From: Pedobacter nyackensis
GTDB taxonomy: Bacteria > Bacteroidota > Bacteroidia > Sphingobacteriales > Sphingobacteriaceae
Assembly (NCBI RefSeq): GCF_900176505.1
Contig: NZ_FWYB01000002.1
Location: 831,237-895,236 of the forward strand
Direction: 5' to 3'
DNA: 64,000 nt
Positions 1 through 8,965 of this stretch are shown in pieces (positions within the stretch are counted from its first letter, which is position 1; each line of letters opens with the position of its first letter). The notes beneath the pieces were generated by a model. That model saw only the letters and a program-made list of their open reading frames with translations. It made no database searches and had not been told where the DNA came from. A program made the position numbers and the translations under genes.

Positions 1-2
1 AT

Positions 3-431
3 AACATCAATAACCTGGAAGAACTACACGCTATGGTGTCCAGTTTAAAAGCCGAGCATGAGCTTAAAGGAGATTTGTTGCTTAACGATACTAAGAGCTA
101 TTTTAAGCAGTTTACGATAGGTGGGATGATCAAGAAGTACGCTTCATCATCCTCTCTTCTTAAACTCGATGATAAGCTGAATATCAGCAGCGGCATCATG
201 TCGATGGTATTGCCCTTTTTAATGAACACTACTTTATTCAGAGGGTCTGGATTTTTAACTAAAACATTGGTTGGTCTGGCTTCGAACAAAGTTGGCAAAA
301 CATTAGATGCTGAGCATTTGTCGGCTATTTTTAATGCTGTGAAATCATGGTTTAGCAGTTCTACAAAGAAAACTGAAAAGACACCACAATATGTGGATTA
401 CGGGATTCCTCCCGATAGTGAAACTTATTAG
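3..431 (+). CDS. hypothetical protein, 5' truncated by window edge
   Basis: The reading frame is open from the first complete codon of the window to TAG at 429-431, so the true start lies outside. The first ATG (33) is probably internal. The visible 142 residues begin NINNLEELHAMVSS, pass through a moderately hydrophobic middle (GIMSMVLPFLMNTTLF, then LTKTLVGLASNKVG) and end in a polar tail. I do not recognise a family. The middle stretches could be membrane-associated helices, but they are short. A strong intrinsic terminator follows directly, so this is the last gene of its transcript. Coding status is well supported by the long open frame and terminator; function is unknown. Confidence 0.7.
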   Translation, partial: NINNLEELHAMVSSLKAEHELKGDLLLNDTKSYFKQFTIGGMIKKYASSSSLLKLDDKLNISSGIMSMVLPFLMNTTLFRGSGFLTKTLVGLASNKVGKTLDAEHLSAIFNAVKSWFSSSTKKTEKTPQYVDYGIPPDSETY

Positions 432-433
432 TT

Positions 434-470
434 AAAAAACTTCCGGTAACGCACCGGAAGTTTTTTTTTT
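434..470 (+). terminator. intrinsic terminator
   Basis: A perfect 10-bp stem (AACTTCCGGT at 438-447 with ACCGGAAGTT at 453-462) has a 5-nt loop and is followed by an unbroken T run to 470. It ends the truncated gene at the left edge. Confidence 0.9.
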
Positions 471-621
471 GCTCTATTTTTAGGTCTGATAGTGAATCTT
501 GAGTCTGGCTTTAGAGGGTTACAGTTGTCGAGGCCTTGGCACCAAAGGGGGATGCTATCGTTGAACTTAATTCTTTAACGGATTTGTGGTTAATACAGAT
601 GAGTTTGTGGATATTCGTGAT

Positions 622-1161
622 ATGGGCTCAACAAAGGACATTCTTCCTGAGGAATTGGTAATTGGTAAGATCTATTTGATCAGAGGACAGAAAGTGATGC
701 TGGACAGAGATCTTGCAGAGCTATACGGTGTTAAAGCTATACGTTTAAGGGAGCAGGTAAAGCGGAATAAGGAAAGATTTCCTGATAACTTTGTGGTGCA
801 ACTGACCGAGGAGGAGGTCGAAAACATGGTATCGCAAAATGCGATACCATCGAAACAGGCACTGGGAGGGGCTTTACCCTATGCTTTCACAGAGCATGGG
901 GTGCTTATGCTGTCGAATGTACTGAAAAGTGAAAAAGCAATACAAATGAGCATTCGTATCATAGAGATTTTTGTGAAATTAAGAGAGGTGGTACTGTTGC
1001 ATAAAGATGTATCACTGCTCGTTGAACATGTGGAGCGAAGGCTGATCAAGCAGGATGAAAAGATAGAGGTCCTCTTTGCATATTTGAGTAAGTTCATTGA
1101 AAAGGAAGATGTTCCACGCAAGGAAATAGGTTTTAAGCGTAGAGGGAGCGCGGATAATTAA
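622..1161 (+). CDS. ORF6N-domain (KilA-N-like) DNA-binding protein
   Basis: The N-terminal half matches the ORF6N domain found in phage antirepressor-like and bacterial proteins: KIYLIRGQKVMLDRDLAELY, then a helix rich in basic residues (REQVKRNKERFPDNF), then LPYAFTEHGVLMLSNVLKS. The C-terminal part (from about residue 120) is heptad-like and may be a coiled coil. I prefer the ATG at 622 because it places the domain where the family usually begins; a GTG at 586 would add 12 residues. No Shine-Dalgarno sequence is present. It is a single gene between a terminator and the converging aspS, with no other phage genes nearby, so it is probably an isolated acquired gene. Sequence-specific DNA binding is inferred from the family only. 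Confidence 0.8.
   Translation: MGSTKDILPEELVIGKIYLIRGQKVMLDRDLAELYGVKAIRLREQVKRNKERFPDNFVVQLTEEEVENMVSQNAIPSKQALGGALPYAFTEHGVLMLSNVLKSEKAIQMSIRIIEIFVKLREVVLLHKDVSLLVEHVERRLIKQDEKIEVLFAYLSKFIEKEDVPRKEIGFKRRGSADN
826..850. repeat. perfect inverted repeat inside the ORF6N gene
   Basis: ATGGTATCGC at 826-835 and GCGATACCAT at 841-850 are exact reverse complements around AAAAT. The 25 bases encode the segment NMVSQNAIPS between the DNA-binding part and the LPYAFTEHG motif. Whether it acts as DNA site, RNA hairpin or only codon coincidence cannot be told from one copy. Confidence 0.75.
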
Positions 1162-1241
1162 TTGTGGAGGACAAAAGGACGGTTTCAAAAGAGAGGAGGA
1201 GGAAAGTTTAATAGTCGAAAGATCAATGTTGTTATCAACCA

Positions 1242-1270
1242 AAAAAGCCAGACATTATGCCTGGCTTTTT
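1242..1270. terminator. bidirectional terminator between ORF6N gene and aspS
   Basis: AAAAAGCCAG (1242-1251) pairs with CTGGCTTTTT (1261-1270) around a 9-nt loop. The A and T tracts on both sides let it work for both converging genes. Confidence 0.85.
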
Positions 1271-1294
1271 GCTTTCTATATCTTAAAACTAAGA

Positions 1295-3040
1295 TTAAAC
1301 CGTAGTTTTTATTTTCAATTCATTCAATTGCTTTTCGTCAATTGTAGAAGGACTATCAATCATTACATCTCTTCCAGAGTTGTTTTTAGGGAAGGCGATT
1401 ACATCACGGATACTGTCTAATCCTGCGAAAATAGAGCATAACCTGTCAAATCCAAAAGCAATACCACCATGTGGAGGTGCGCCAAACTCAAATGCGTCCA
1501 TTAAGAATCCGAATTGCTTCTGAGCTTCTTCAGCTGAGAAACCAAGGTGCTTGAACATCAAAGCTTGTAAAGCTCTGTCATGAATCCTGATAGAGCCACC
1601 ACCAACTTCTGTTCCATTGATGACCATATCATAAGCATTTGCCCTAACCTCACCCGGCTTGGTATCCAATAAGGCGATATCTTCCGGTTTAGGAGAAGTG
1701 AACGGGTGGTGCATAGCATGGTAACGCTCTGATTCTTCATCCCATTCCAATAGCGGGAAGTCAAGTACCCACAGCGCGCTGAAAGTTTGTTTATCACGAA
1801 GACCTAAACGATTACCCATTTCCAGACGTAGCTCGCTCAATTGCTTGCGCACTTTTTCTGTATTTCCGGCCATTAGAAGCGCTAAGTCGCCCGGTTGGGT
1901 ATTTAGTGCTGTGGACCACCTTTTAAGCTCTTCCTCGTTGTAAAACTTGTCTACAGAAGATTTCAATGAGCCATCTTCATTGTGTCTTAAATAAATTAGG
2001 CCTGTAGCGCCAATTTGCGGACGCTTAATGAAGTCAGTTAATTCGTCAACCTGCTTGCGCGTATAGTTTGCACAACCTTTTGCGTTGATTCCAATAACCA
2101 GTTCTGCATTGTCAAATACCGGGAAGTCTTTTCCTTTAACGATGTCGTTCAATTCAACAAACTGCATCTCAAAACGAGTGTCAGGTTTGTCAGAACCGTA
2201 TAAACGCATCGCATCAGCATACTGCATTCTTGGTACTTCCGGAAGGTCGAAACCTTTGATCTCTTTAAATAAAGTGCGGATCAGCCCTTCAAAAGTATTT
2301 AATATATCTTCCTGCTCAATGAACGACATTTCGCAGTCAATTTGTGTAAACTCAGGTTGTCTGTCCGCACGTAAATCTTCATCTCTAAAACACTTCACAA
2401 TCTGGAAGTATCTATCGAAACCCGACACCATCAATAACTGCTTGAAAGTTTGTGGCGACTGCGGTAAAGCGTAAAACTCACCGGCATTCATTCTGCTTGG
2501 TACCACGAAATCCCTTGCACCTTCTGGCGTAGATTTGATCAATACAGGTGTCTCTACCTCTATAAAATCTAAACCATCCAGGTAACGACGTACTGCCTGA
2601 GCAATTTTATGACGAATGATCATATTGTTACGCACAGGATTACGACGAAGATCCAGGTAACGGTATTTCATACGCAGGTCGTCACCACCATCAGTCTCAT
2701 CTTCGATTAAGAAAGGTGGCAATTTTGCTGCATTCAATATTTCTAAGGCAGTGATTTTTATTTCCACTTCGCCTGTAGGCATTTTAAGATTCTTATTTGA
2801 GCGCTCAACTACGGCTCCGCTTGCTTTGATTACAAATTCACGGCCCAGGTTACGGGCAGCCTCGCATAGTTCAATATTGTCATCCATATTGAAAACCAAT
2901 TGGGTGATGCCATATCTGTCGCGAATATCTATAAAAGTCATTCCGCCTAAATCTCTCGATTTCTGAACCCAGCCACACAGGGTTACATTTTCTCCCAGGT
3001 TCTCAATTGTTAAAGCTCCGCAAGTAGTTGTTCTTAACAT
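1295..3040 (-). CDS. aspS: aspartate--tRNA ligase
   Basis: Class II aminoacyl-tRNA synthetase that charges tRNA-Asp with aspartate in the cytoplasm. The 581-residue product has the bacterial layout: an N-terminal OB-fold anticodon-binding domain ([20 protein letters not shown] onward, [10 protein letters not shown]), class II motif 2 ([18 protein letters not shown]), a bacterial GAD-type insertion in the middle, and motif 3 ([10 protein letters not shown]) near the C-terminus. The frame extends 20 codons further upstream, but MLRTTTCG is the normal family start, so I place the start at 3040. It converges with the ORF6N gene across a shared terminator and appears monocistronic. Whether it also charges tRNA-Asn cannot be decided from this window. 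Confidence 0.97.
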   Translation of the reverse strand: MLRTTTCGALTIENLGENVTLCGWVQKSRDLGGMTFIDIRDRYGITQLVFNMDDNIELCEAARNLGREFVIKASGAVVERSNKNLKMPTGEVEIKITALEILNAAKLPPFLIEDETDGGDDLRMKYRYLDLRRNPVRNNMIIRHKIAQAVRRYLDGLDFIEVETPVLIKSTPEGARDFVVPSRMNAGEFYALPQSPQTFKQLLMVSGFDRYFQIVKCFRDEDLRADRQPEFTQIDCEMSFIEQEDILNTFEGLIRTLFKEIKGFDLPEVPRMQYADAMRLYGSDKPDTRFEMQFVELNDIVKGKDFPVFDNAELVIGINAKGCANYTRKQVDELTDFIKRPQIGATGLIYLRHNEDGSLKSSVDKFYNEEELKRWSTALNTQPGDLALLMAGNTEKVRKQLSELRLEMGNRLGLRDKQTFSALWVLDFPLLEWDEESERYHAMHHPFTSPKPEDIALLDTKPGEVRANAYDMVINGTEVGGGSIRIHDRALQALMFKHLGFSAEEAQKQFGFLMDAFEFGAPPHGGIAFGFDRLCSIFAGLDSIRDVIAFPKNNSGRDVMIDSPSTIDEKQLNELKIKTTV

Positions 3041-3147
3041 TCTGATTAAAGTATTAGGTGGCAAAAATATTGATTTTGAATGGGATATTTCAAACCCCAA
3101 TGAATTTAGCGCGTTATATTAAAAATATTTCAAGAAACGGGCCTTAT

Positions 3148-3178
3148 TTTGAAAATATTGCAATGTTTGATATCTTAG
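3148..3178 (+). promoter_or_regulatory. candidate promoter of terC
   Basis: TTTG (3148-3151), a 19-bp spacer and TATCTTAG (3171-3178) fit the Bacteroidetes pattern TTTG-N19-TAnnTTTG with one mismatch. The implied transcript has a leader of about 45 nt before terC. A second weaker match (TATCTTCG at 3207-3214) lies closer to the gene. Confidence 0.4.
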
Positions 3179-3231
3179 CTTAGCGCATATTATAATATTG
3201 TTTTTATATCTTCGCATACATTTTTTTACAC

Positions 3232-4023
3232 ATGGAACTTTTAAGCAGCCCTGAGGCCTGGATCTCACTTTTAACCCTAACCGTTCTCGAAATCGTTCTG
3301 GGGATCGATAACATTATCTTTATTTCTATTTTGTCAGGTAAACTACCTGCACATCAGCAGAAAAAAGGCAGACAGATTGGTCTTGCTTTGGCAATGGTCA
3401 CTCGTGTACTTCTGTTACTGTCTCTCACCTGGGTAATGACCTTAACTGCACCATTGTTTAATCTGGGCGAATTGGTAAACATCACCAATGCCGAATGGTT
3501 GGATAAACTGGCCATCTCCGGACGTGATCTGATCCTGATTATTGGAGGATTATTCCTGATCTATAAAAGCACACATGAAATTCACGATAAGCTGGAAAGC
3601 GAAGAAGAGAAAGAAATTAAGGGCAAAGTATACTCCTTTAGTGGTGTGATCATCCAGATTTTATTGCTGGATATCGTATTCTCTCTGGACTCTGTAATTA
3701 CCGCTGTTGGTATGGCCGAACACGTAGAAATTATGATCACGGCGGTAGTTATTGCCGTAATCATCATGATGTTATCTGCAAGTGCAATCAGTAATTTTGT
3801 AAACAATCACCCTACGGTGAAAATGCTTGCGCTATCGTTCCTGTTGCTAATCGGAGTTTCTCTATTGGCAGAAGGATTGGATCAGCACATTCCAAAAGGA
3901 TATATCTATTTCGCAATGGCCTTCTCTATTCTGGTAGAAATGCTGAATCTGAAGATGAAGAAAAATGCGAAACATCCTGTTGAACTGCGTAATACGCCAA
4001 GCGAAGACGAAATTAAACACTAA
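3232..4023 (+). CDS. TerC family integral membrane protein
   Basis: This 263-residue protein has about seven hydrophobic segments. The TerC signature is clear: LEIVLGIDNIIFISILSGKL near residues 18-37 and a second, repeat-related LLDIVFSLDSVITAVGM near 141-157, both with the acidic residues in the membrane (GIDN and SLDS) that are thought to bind metal. An acidic cytoplasmic loop (KLESEEEKEIKGK) separates the halves. The family is linked to tellurite resistance and to manganese or other metal export, often co-translocationally; the substrate here is unknown. The nucleoid-protein gene begins 10 bp after the stop, so the two are probably cotranscribed. Confidence 0.92.
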   Translation: MELLSSPEAWISLLTLTVLEIVLGIDNIIFISILSGKLPAHQQKKGRQIGLALAMVTRVLLLLSLTWVMTLTAPLFNLGELVNITNAEWLDKLAISGRDLILIIGGLFLIYKSTHEIHDKLESEEEKEIKGKVYSFSGVIIQILLLDIVFSLDSVITAVGMAEHVEIMITAVVIAVIIMMLSASAISNFVNNHPTVKMLALSFLLLIGVSLLAEGLDQHIPKGYIYFAMAFSILVEMLNLKMKKNAKHPVELRNTPSEDEIKH

Positions 4024-4032
4024 TTTTTCTTA

Positions 4033-5082
4033 ATGATTTCTTTTTTTGAGGCCTCACTGGCCGAATTATCTATACACCGTATCGGAAACAAATCCGAGGA
4101 TGAGTTTTATGTATTGTCTGAGAAATCGATCGCGATCAGAGACATTACGCTTAGTAATTTATTACAACAATACTTTTTAAGTCCTTATGAAAAGGTAAAT
4201 GAAGTTTATCGCTTTATTCACCCTAATGGAGACTTAAACCTAAATGAGGCTTATCATTTCGCTGCAGAGATATTCGAAAACGGCGAAACTTTTCATGAAA
4301 ACAGTAAGCAGCTGGCTAAGTATCTGTATGATGTTTCGGGACACCCAAAAATTAAATCAGGTGAGCTGTATGTAGCTTATTTTGAGAATGTGCAGATAGA
4401 AGGAGAGCTTCATGATGCCATCGGTATCTTTAAGTCTGAAACAAAAGAAAGCTATTTAAAGGTCTTCCCTGAGCAGGATGGCTTTGGCCTGACTTATGAG
4501 CAGGAAGCCATCAACATTAATAAGTTAGATAAGGGGTGTTTGATCTTTAACGCAGATAAGGAAGAAGGATTCAAGGTTGCTGTAATTGATCAACGAAGTG
4601 CGGAAGCCGTATACTGGAAAGATGAGTTTTTGAAATTAAAGATCAGAAACGATAGTTTTAACCAGACTGCAGGTGTTTTAGGTGTATACAAAAACTTCGT
4701 AACAGAGAAACTTGATGAGGAATTTGATATTTCCAAGGCGGATAAAATAGATCTGCTGAACAAATCCATGAAGTACTTCAAGGAAAAGGAAAGTTTTGAT
4801 CTGGAAGAGTTCTCTAATGAGGTTATTGGTAATGCTGAAGGAATTGAGGCGTTTAAAAACTATAAGAAGAGCTTCGAAGACGAGTTTGATCAGCCTATCC
4901 CTGATAGCTTTGACATTTCCGGTGCTGCGGTAAAAAAACAGGCTAGAGCTTATAAGAGCGTATTAAAGTTGGATAAGAACTTTCATATATATATTCATGG
5001 CGATAAGGAGCTGATAGAAAAGGGATTTGATGATGATAAATCCATGAACTATTACAAGGTTTTCTTTAGAGAAGAAGAATAA
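4033..5082 (+). CDS. nucleoid-associated protein, NA37/YejK-like family
   Basis: The 349-residue soluble protein begins MISFFEASLAELSIHRIGNK and resembles the Bacteroidetes members of the 37-kDa nucleoid-associated family (E. coli YejK/NdpA). The sequence is acidic and lysine-rich, without signal peptide or membrane segment. YejK is a minor component of the E. coli nucleoid, and its molecular role remains poorly defined. It starts 10 bp after terC, suggesting cotranscription, though the functional link is unclear. Family assignment rests on overall similarity as I remember it, not on a catalytic motif. Confidence 0.8.
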   Translation: MISFFEASLAELSIHRIGNKSEDEFYVLSEKSIAIRDITLSNLLQQYFLSPYEKVNEVYRFIHPNGDLNLNEAYHFAAEIFENGETFHENSKQLAKYLYDVSGHPKIKSGELYVAYFENVQIEGELHDAIGIFKSETKESYLKVFPEQDGFGLTYEQEAININKLDKGCLIFNADKEEGFKVAVIDQRSAEAVYWKDEFLKLKIRNDSFNQTAGVLGVYKNFVTEKLDEEFDISKADKIDLLNKSMKYFKEKESFDLEEFSNEVIGNAEGIEAFKNYKKSFEDEFDQPIPDSFDISGAAVKKQARAYKSVLKLDKNFHIYIHGDKELIEKGFDDDKSMNYYKVFFREEE

Positions 5083-5263
5083 AATCTCCAGCCCTTTTGC
5101 CGAAGCATTAGTGTTAAAAATGCGAAGTTGTAAATGAAACGCCTTAAACATTTCGATAATGTGAAAAATATTTAAATAATTTTAATATTTTTACGAAAAT
5201 GACTTGCTCATAATTGGAAATAAATTGTAGATTTATTTTTTAAGTCAAACCTTTAAACCAAGT

Positions 5264-6808
5264 ATGAGCCAGGAACCACAACAAACCGGTATTTTTAAAG
5301 TTATTGGCGCCTCTTCCCTGGGGACGCTAATTGAATGGTATGATTTCTACATTTTCGGAAGTCTTGCCACTATTATTGGATCACAATTATTCCCTGCAGA
5401 TGCCGGTGCATCTGCATTAATCAACACATTAGCCATTTTCGCAGCCGGTTTTATTGTACGCCCCTTTGGAGCGTTGGTATTCGGTCGGTTAGGCGATTTA
5501 ATTGGCCGGAAATACACGTTCCTGCTAACATTGGTACTGATGGGCGGATCAACCTTTCTGATAGGACTGATCCCTTCTTATTCAAGTATTGGTTATGCTG
5601 CCCCTATATTGGTGCTCATCCTAAGATTGATACAGGGTTTAGCACTCGGTGGTGAATACGGTGGTGCTGCCACTTATGTAGCGGAGCACGCGCCGGCCCA
5701 TAAGCGAGGATTTTTTACAAGCTGGATTCAGACAACCGCTACCGGTGGTTTGTTTTTATCCCTTGGAATTATCGTGTTAACCAAAAATCTCGTTGGCGCA
5801 GAAAGTTTCGCCGACTGGGGCTGGAGAATTCCATTCCTGCTTTCAATCCTCCTGGTAGGTGTTTCTATCTACATCAGGATGAAAATGCATGAGTCCCCAA
5901 TGTTTACTAAGCTAAAGTCAGAAGGTAAAGTATCTAAAAACCCATTAAAAGAAAGTTTCAATAACAAAACGAACTTTAAAATGGTATTACTTGCGCTGTT
6001 TGGTGCCACAATGGGCCAGGGGGTGATCTGGTATACCGGACAGTTTTACGCACAATCTTTTATAGAAAACACCTGTCATGTCGATTTTAACGACTCCAGA
6101 TACATTCTTTTGTGGGGGATAGCCTTTGCAACGCCTTTCTTTGTGATCTTCGGCTCATGGAGCGATAAGGTCGGTCGTAAGTGGATCATGCTTGCAGGAA
6201 TGTTGTTGGGGGTGATCTTTTACCGTCCCATTTATCAGATCTTTCTTGACGATACGGATGTTTCTAAAATTGAGCAAAAGGATATTGCCGAAATTTCTAA
6301 CCCTGTAGTGACGCGTACAGCTGTTGCAGGAACAACAGATAGCTTGATTACCACCTCTTCAACAGTTTCATTACTGGATGGTGGATCATTTCTAAAGGTA
6401 CAGTCGCATACTAAATTTGCCGATCCTGCTAAGTCTGCAGTTGAATTGCCGGATGCATATAAAGACAAAAAACTCTCAACGCCCATTTTCTGGAAATTTG
6501 TGCTGTTGATTTTCTTCCAGATCTTGCTGGTAACAATGGTTTATGGACCGATAGCAGCCTTTTTAGTGGAATTGTTTCCTACAAAGATCAGGTACACGTC
6601 AATGTCTTTACCATATCATGTGGGTAATGGGGTTTTCGGGGGGCTGGTGCCGTTTATTGCAACACTTATTGCCAGTTTCTCAGGTTCTACACCTTTGTCG
6701 GGTTTATGGTATCCAATAGGCATTGCTGCCCTAAGTTTACTAATAGGCACTGTATACTTATCTAATAAAAAGCCCGATCATAACGAGGGTGATTCAGAAA
6801 TCCATTAA
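5264..6808 (+). CDS. MFS transporter, metabolite:H+ symporter (MHS) type
   Basis: Twelve-helix secondary transporter of the MHS branch (relatives are KgtP, ProP and ShiA). Visible signatures are GTLIEWYDFYIFGSLA near the N-terminus, FGRLGDLIGRKYTF in the loop between helices 2 and 3, RLIQGLALGGEYGGAATYVAEH and the second GSWSDKVGRKW. At 514 residues it is longer than typical members because of an 80-residue polar insertion (about residues 324-406, rich in Ser, Thr, Asp, Val) between transmembrane segments of the C-terminal half. Transport of a carboxylate or osmolyte with protons is the family expectation; the substrate is not predictable. It is followed 12 bp later by a small membrane protein gene. 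Confidence 0.9.
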   Translation: MSQEPQQTGIFKVIGASSLGTLIEWYDFYIFGSLATIIGSQLFPADAGASALINTLAIFAAGFIVRPFGALVFGRLGDLIGRKYTFLLTLVLMGGSTFLIGLIPSYSSIGYAAPILVLILRLIQGLALGGEYGGAATYVAEHAPAHKRGFFTSWIQTTATGGLFLSLGIIVLTKNLVGAESFADWGWRIPFLLSILLVGVSIYIRMKMHESPMFTKLKSEGKVSKNPLKESFNNKTNFKMVLLALFGATMGQGVIWYTGQFYAQSFIENTCHVDFNDSRYILLWGIAFATPFFVIFGSWSDKVGRKWIMLAGMLLGVIFYRPIYQIFLDDTDVSKIEQKDIAEISNPVVTRTAVAGTTDSLITTSSTVSLLDGGSFLKVQSHTKFADPAKSAVELPDAYKDKKLSTPIFWKFVLLIFFQILLVTMVYGPIAAFLVELFPTKIRYTSMSLPYHVGNGVFGGLVPFIATLIASFSGSTPLSGLWYPIGIAALSLLIGTVYLSNKKPDHNEGDSEIH

Positions 6809-6820
6809 AACATTAAGCTC

Positions 6821-7060
6821 ATGAACGCATTAAAAAAAGCATTAGGATTAGTTTGGATTGTACTTGGTCCGGCATCCATCATATTTATGTTTATGCAGGC
6901 CTTCGAAAAAATAGGCCTGGCAGAAGAAGGGGTACATAAAACGAATACCGCTTTACAATGGGGTATTATATTGTTTATCTTTATTCCTATCAGTGCAGGA
7001 TTAGTCATATTTGGCTATTACGCCTGGAAAGGGGAGTATGATAACCTTCCTGAAGATTAG
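6821..7060 (+). CDS. small two-helix membrane protein
   Basis: A 79-residue product with two clear hydrophobic helices: ALGLVWIVLGPASIIFMFMQ (about 8-27) and IILFIFIPISAGLVIFGYYA (about 49-68), joined by a short charged loop and ending in an acidic tail. It starts 12 bp after the MFS transporter and the pair is closed by a strong terminator, so they form a two-gene operon. I recall such short proteins beside MHS transporters in Bacteroidetes (a DUF6814-like family), which would fit an accessory subunit, but that role is an inference. Confidence 0.8.
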   Translation: MNALKKALGLVWIVLGPASIIFMFMQAFEKIGLAEEGVHKTNTALQWGIILFIFIPISAGLVIFGYYAWKGEYDNLPED

Positions 7061-7064
7061 TGTG

Positions 7065-7083
7065 ATCCCGGCTTCGCCGGGAT
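7065..7083. repeat. short GC-rich hairpin
   Basis: ATCCCGG and CCGGGAT pair around CTTCG just after the small membrane protein gene, followed by GATGACG. This resembles the end of a dispersed intergenic repeat; see the element at 12818-12947, whose ends are CGTCATC/GATGACG. Confidence 0.4.
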
Positions 7084-7102
7084 GACGAATGCATAACAAA
7101 AT

Positions 7103-7156
7103 GCATACAAAAAACGGGCTGTATCATTATGATGATACAGCCCGTTTTTTGTATGC
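7103..7156. terminator. bidirectional terminator, GTATC-core hairpin family
   Basis: A perfect inverted repeat with 25-bp arms (7103-7127 and 7132-7156) and a 4-nt loop sits between converging genes. The stem contains CGGGCTGTATCAT and its complement, and both flanks carry six A or T bases, so it can stop transcription in either direction. It belongs to the family also seen at 10205, 18617, 31826 and 46679. Confidence 0.92.
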
Positions 7157-7160
7157 CTAA

Positions 7161-8345
7161 TTACAATACTCTTAGCAATAATCCTTTCAGATATTCTCCC
7201 TCAGAGAAAGAGATGCGTACCGGATGATCTTCCGGTTGGCTAAACTGTTTGATGATTTGAACTTCTCTACCGGCATCTAAAGCAGCCCAGGCGATGATTT
7301 GTTTGAAGGTTTCCAAATCAACAGCACCAGAGCATGAAAATGTAGCCAATATGCCGCCTTTTTTAAGCAGGTGCATTCCAAGTCTGTTTAAGTCTTTATA
7401 AGCTCTTGCAGCGCGGTCTAAAGCCGATCTGGAAGGCGCATATTTAGGTGGATCTAATACCAGCACATCAAAGGTCTTCCCTTCTTCTTTAAAAACACGA
7501 AGTTGTTTGTTTACGTCCGACTGTATGCTTTCCTGTTGGTCTGCACTAAAGCCGTTGAGTTCAAGGTTGTGTTTTAAAGTCTCCATGGCCAATGCCGAGC
7601 TGTCTACACTGGTTACATGCGCAGCTCCGTTCTTTAAGCTGTTTAAGGTAAAGCCGCCACTATAGCAGAAGCAATCCAATACCGATTTGTCTTTTGTATA
7701 AGCCGCAAGGATTTGTCTGTTGTCGCGTTGATCGCAATAAAAGCCTGATTTTTGCCCTTCAGCAATGTTGATGTGATAAAGGATGCCGTTTTCTTTTACC
7801 TCAATAAATTCTGGTGGTGTTTCTCCCCAAAGCAACCCTTGTACTGGTTCCAGGTTTTCGTGCTTGCGCGCACCGGCGTCACTCTTATCAAATATCCCTT
7901 TCGGGTTTAATTCTTGTCTTAATATAGCAATGATGTCTTCCTGCACGGCTTCAATTCCCGCACTTAATACTTGTAGGGATAGAAAATCTGCGTATTTATC
8001 TACAATCAGGCCCGGTAAAAAATCAGCCTCACTAAATACCAGTCTGCAGGTATTGGTGTCATCATTTAATACATGAGCACGGGAAGCAATTGCGCTTTTT
8101 AGTTTTTGTTCGTACCAGCTTTTATCGATAGCAACATCTTCATCCCATTCTAATAAGCGGAGTGCTACTCTTGATTGATCGTTGTAATATGCATAGGCTA
8201 GAAACTCTTTTTCGGACGACCTTACGGTTACTACTTCGCCATTTGCAGGCTTTCCTTTAATTTTATCTATTGCACCAGAGAAAATCCAGGGGTGGCGCAG
8301 CATGGCAGCTTTTTCTTTGCCTTTTTTAAGTGTTACATCGATCAT
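7161..8345 (-). CDS. class I SAM-dependent rRNA methyltransferase, RlmI-type
   Basis: The protein has an N-terminal PUA-like domain (MIDVTLKKGKEKAAMLRHPWIFSGAI) and a C-terminal Rossmann methyltransferase with SAM motif I (SVLDCFCYSGGFTLNSL) and the catalytic-loop motif LDPPKYAPS. This is the layout of RlmI/YccW, which makes 5-methylcytosine at position 1962 of 23S rRNA. The frame extends 16 codons upstream, but MIDVTLKK is the family-like start, giving 394 residues. The gene converges with the MFS operon across a shared terminator. A long hairpin element lies 17 bp upstream of the start. The exact rRNA position in this organism is inferred. Confidence 0.9.
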   Translation of the reverse strand: MIDVTLKKGKEKAAMLRHPWIFSGAIDKIKGKPANGEVVTVRSSEKEFLAYAYYNDQSRVALRLLEWDEDVAIDKSWYEQKLKSAIASRAHVLNDDTNTCRLVFSEADFLPGLIVDKYADFLSLQVLSAGIEAVQEDIIAILRQELNPKGIFDKSDAGARKHENLEPVQGLLWGETPPEFIEVKENGILYHINIAEGQKSGFYCDQRDNRQILAAYTKDKSVLDCFCYSGGFTLNSLKNGAAHVTSVDSSALAMETLKHNLELNGFSADQQESIQSDVNKQLRVFKEEGKTFDVLVLDPPKYAPSRSALDRAARAYKDLNRLGMHLLKKGGILATFSCSGAVDLETFKQIIAWAALDAGREVQIIKQFSQPEDHPVRISFSEGEYLKGLLLRVL

Positions 8346-8361
8346 GCTGCAAAAGTAATAG

Positions 8362-8557
8362 AAAAAATTAGCATTCTCTTCGGAGTCTGGCATCTGTTGC
8401 GGAAGGGCAACAGTGCCTAGGTCTCCTTTGAGAAGCTAATTTTTTTGGAAAAGAAAGTGGGGGGATTCTCTTCGGAGTCTGGCATCTGTTTCGGAAGGGC
8501 AACAGCGCCTAGGTCTCCTCTGAGAAGCTAATTTTTTTGGAAAAATAGATTGGGGGG
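8362..8557. repeat. tandem duplicated hairpin element (92-bp unit)
   Basis: Two copies, 8373-8464 and 8465-8557, differ by three substitutions plus changes in the last few bases before a G run. Copy 1 folds into an 84-nt nested hairpin (8362-8445): AAAAAATTAGC with GCTAATTTTTT outermost, then TTCTC/GAGAA, GGAG/CTCC, GGCA/TGCC and an inner CTGTTGC/GCAACAG around GGAAGG. Copy 2 lacks the outer A-rich arm and has lost inner pairs. It lies between the divergent rlmI-like gene and csaA. A structurally similar element is at 61264-61333. Confidence 0.85.
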
Positions 8558-8614
8558 ACACCTTTCCTGGTGACTTCTGGCAGGATTATTTCCCTTTATT
8601 TATAATTTTACATT

Positions 8615-8950
8615 ATGGAAGAAATAACCTGGAATGATTTTGAGAAAGTAGTCCTCCGTGCTGGAACAATTCTGGAAGTAATGGATTACCCCGAAGCCAG
8701 AAAGCCGGCCTATAAGGTAAAAGTTGATTTTGGTGAGTTTGGAATCAAAATGAGTAGCGCACAGATTACTGCACTTTACACGAAAGAAGAGCTGATTGGA
8801 AAACAGATTGTAGGGGTCGTGAATTTCCCTAAAAAGCAGATTGGTAAGTTTATGTCGGAGTTTTTAGTCACAGGATTTGCTGACGAGAACGGAGATATTG
8901 TGCTCACGACTTTAAATGGTAAAGTTCCTAATGGGAGTAAAATGATATAA
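8615..8950 (+). CDS. csaA: CsaA-like tRNA-binding domain protein
   Basis: A 111-residue single-domain protein with the OB-fold tRNA-binding (EMAP/Trbp111-like) pattern: [22 protein letters not shown], then [18 protein letters not shown], then [21 protein letters not shown]. This is the CsaA form, described as an export-related chaperone in Bacillus and shown in relatives to bind tRNA. It has no signal sequence, so it acts in the cytoplasm. tadA follows 15 bp after the stop on the same strand, which suggests a small tRNA-related operon. The precise cellular job remains uncertain. Confidence 0.92.
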   Translation: MEEITWNDFEKVVLRAGTILEVMDYPEARKPAYKVKVDFGEFGIKMSSAQITALYTKEELIGKQIVGVVNFPKKQIGKFMSEFLVTGFADENGDIVLTTLNGKVPNGSKMI

Positions 8951-8965
8951 TACTATCTTTGAGGC

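Noticed and set aside
622..1161. ORF6N gene as part of a prophage.
   Set aside because: No integrase, structural or lysis gene is adjacent; the neighbours are housekeeping genes.
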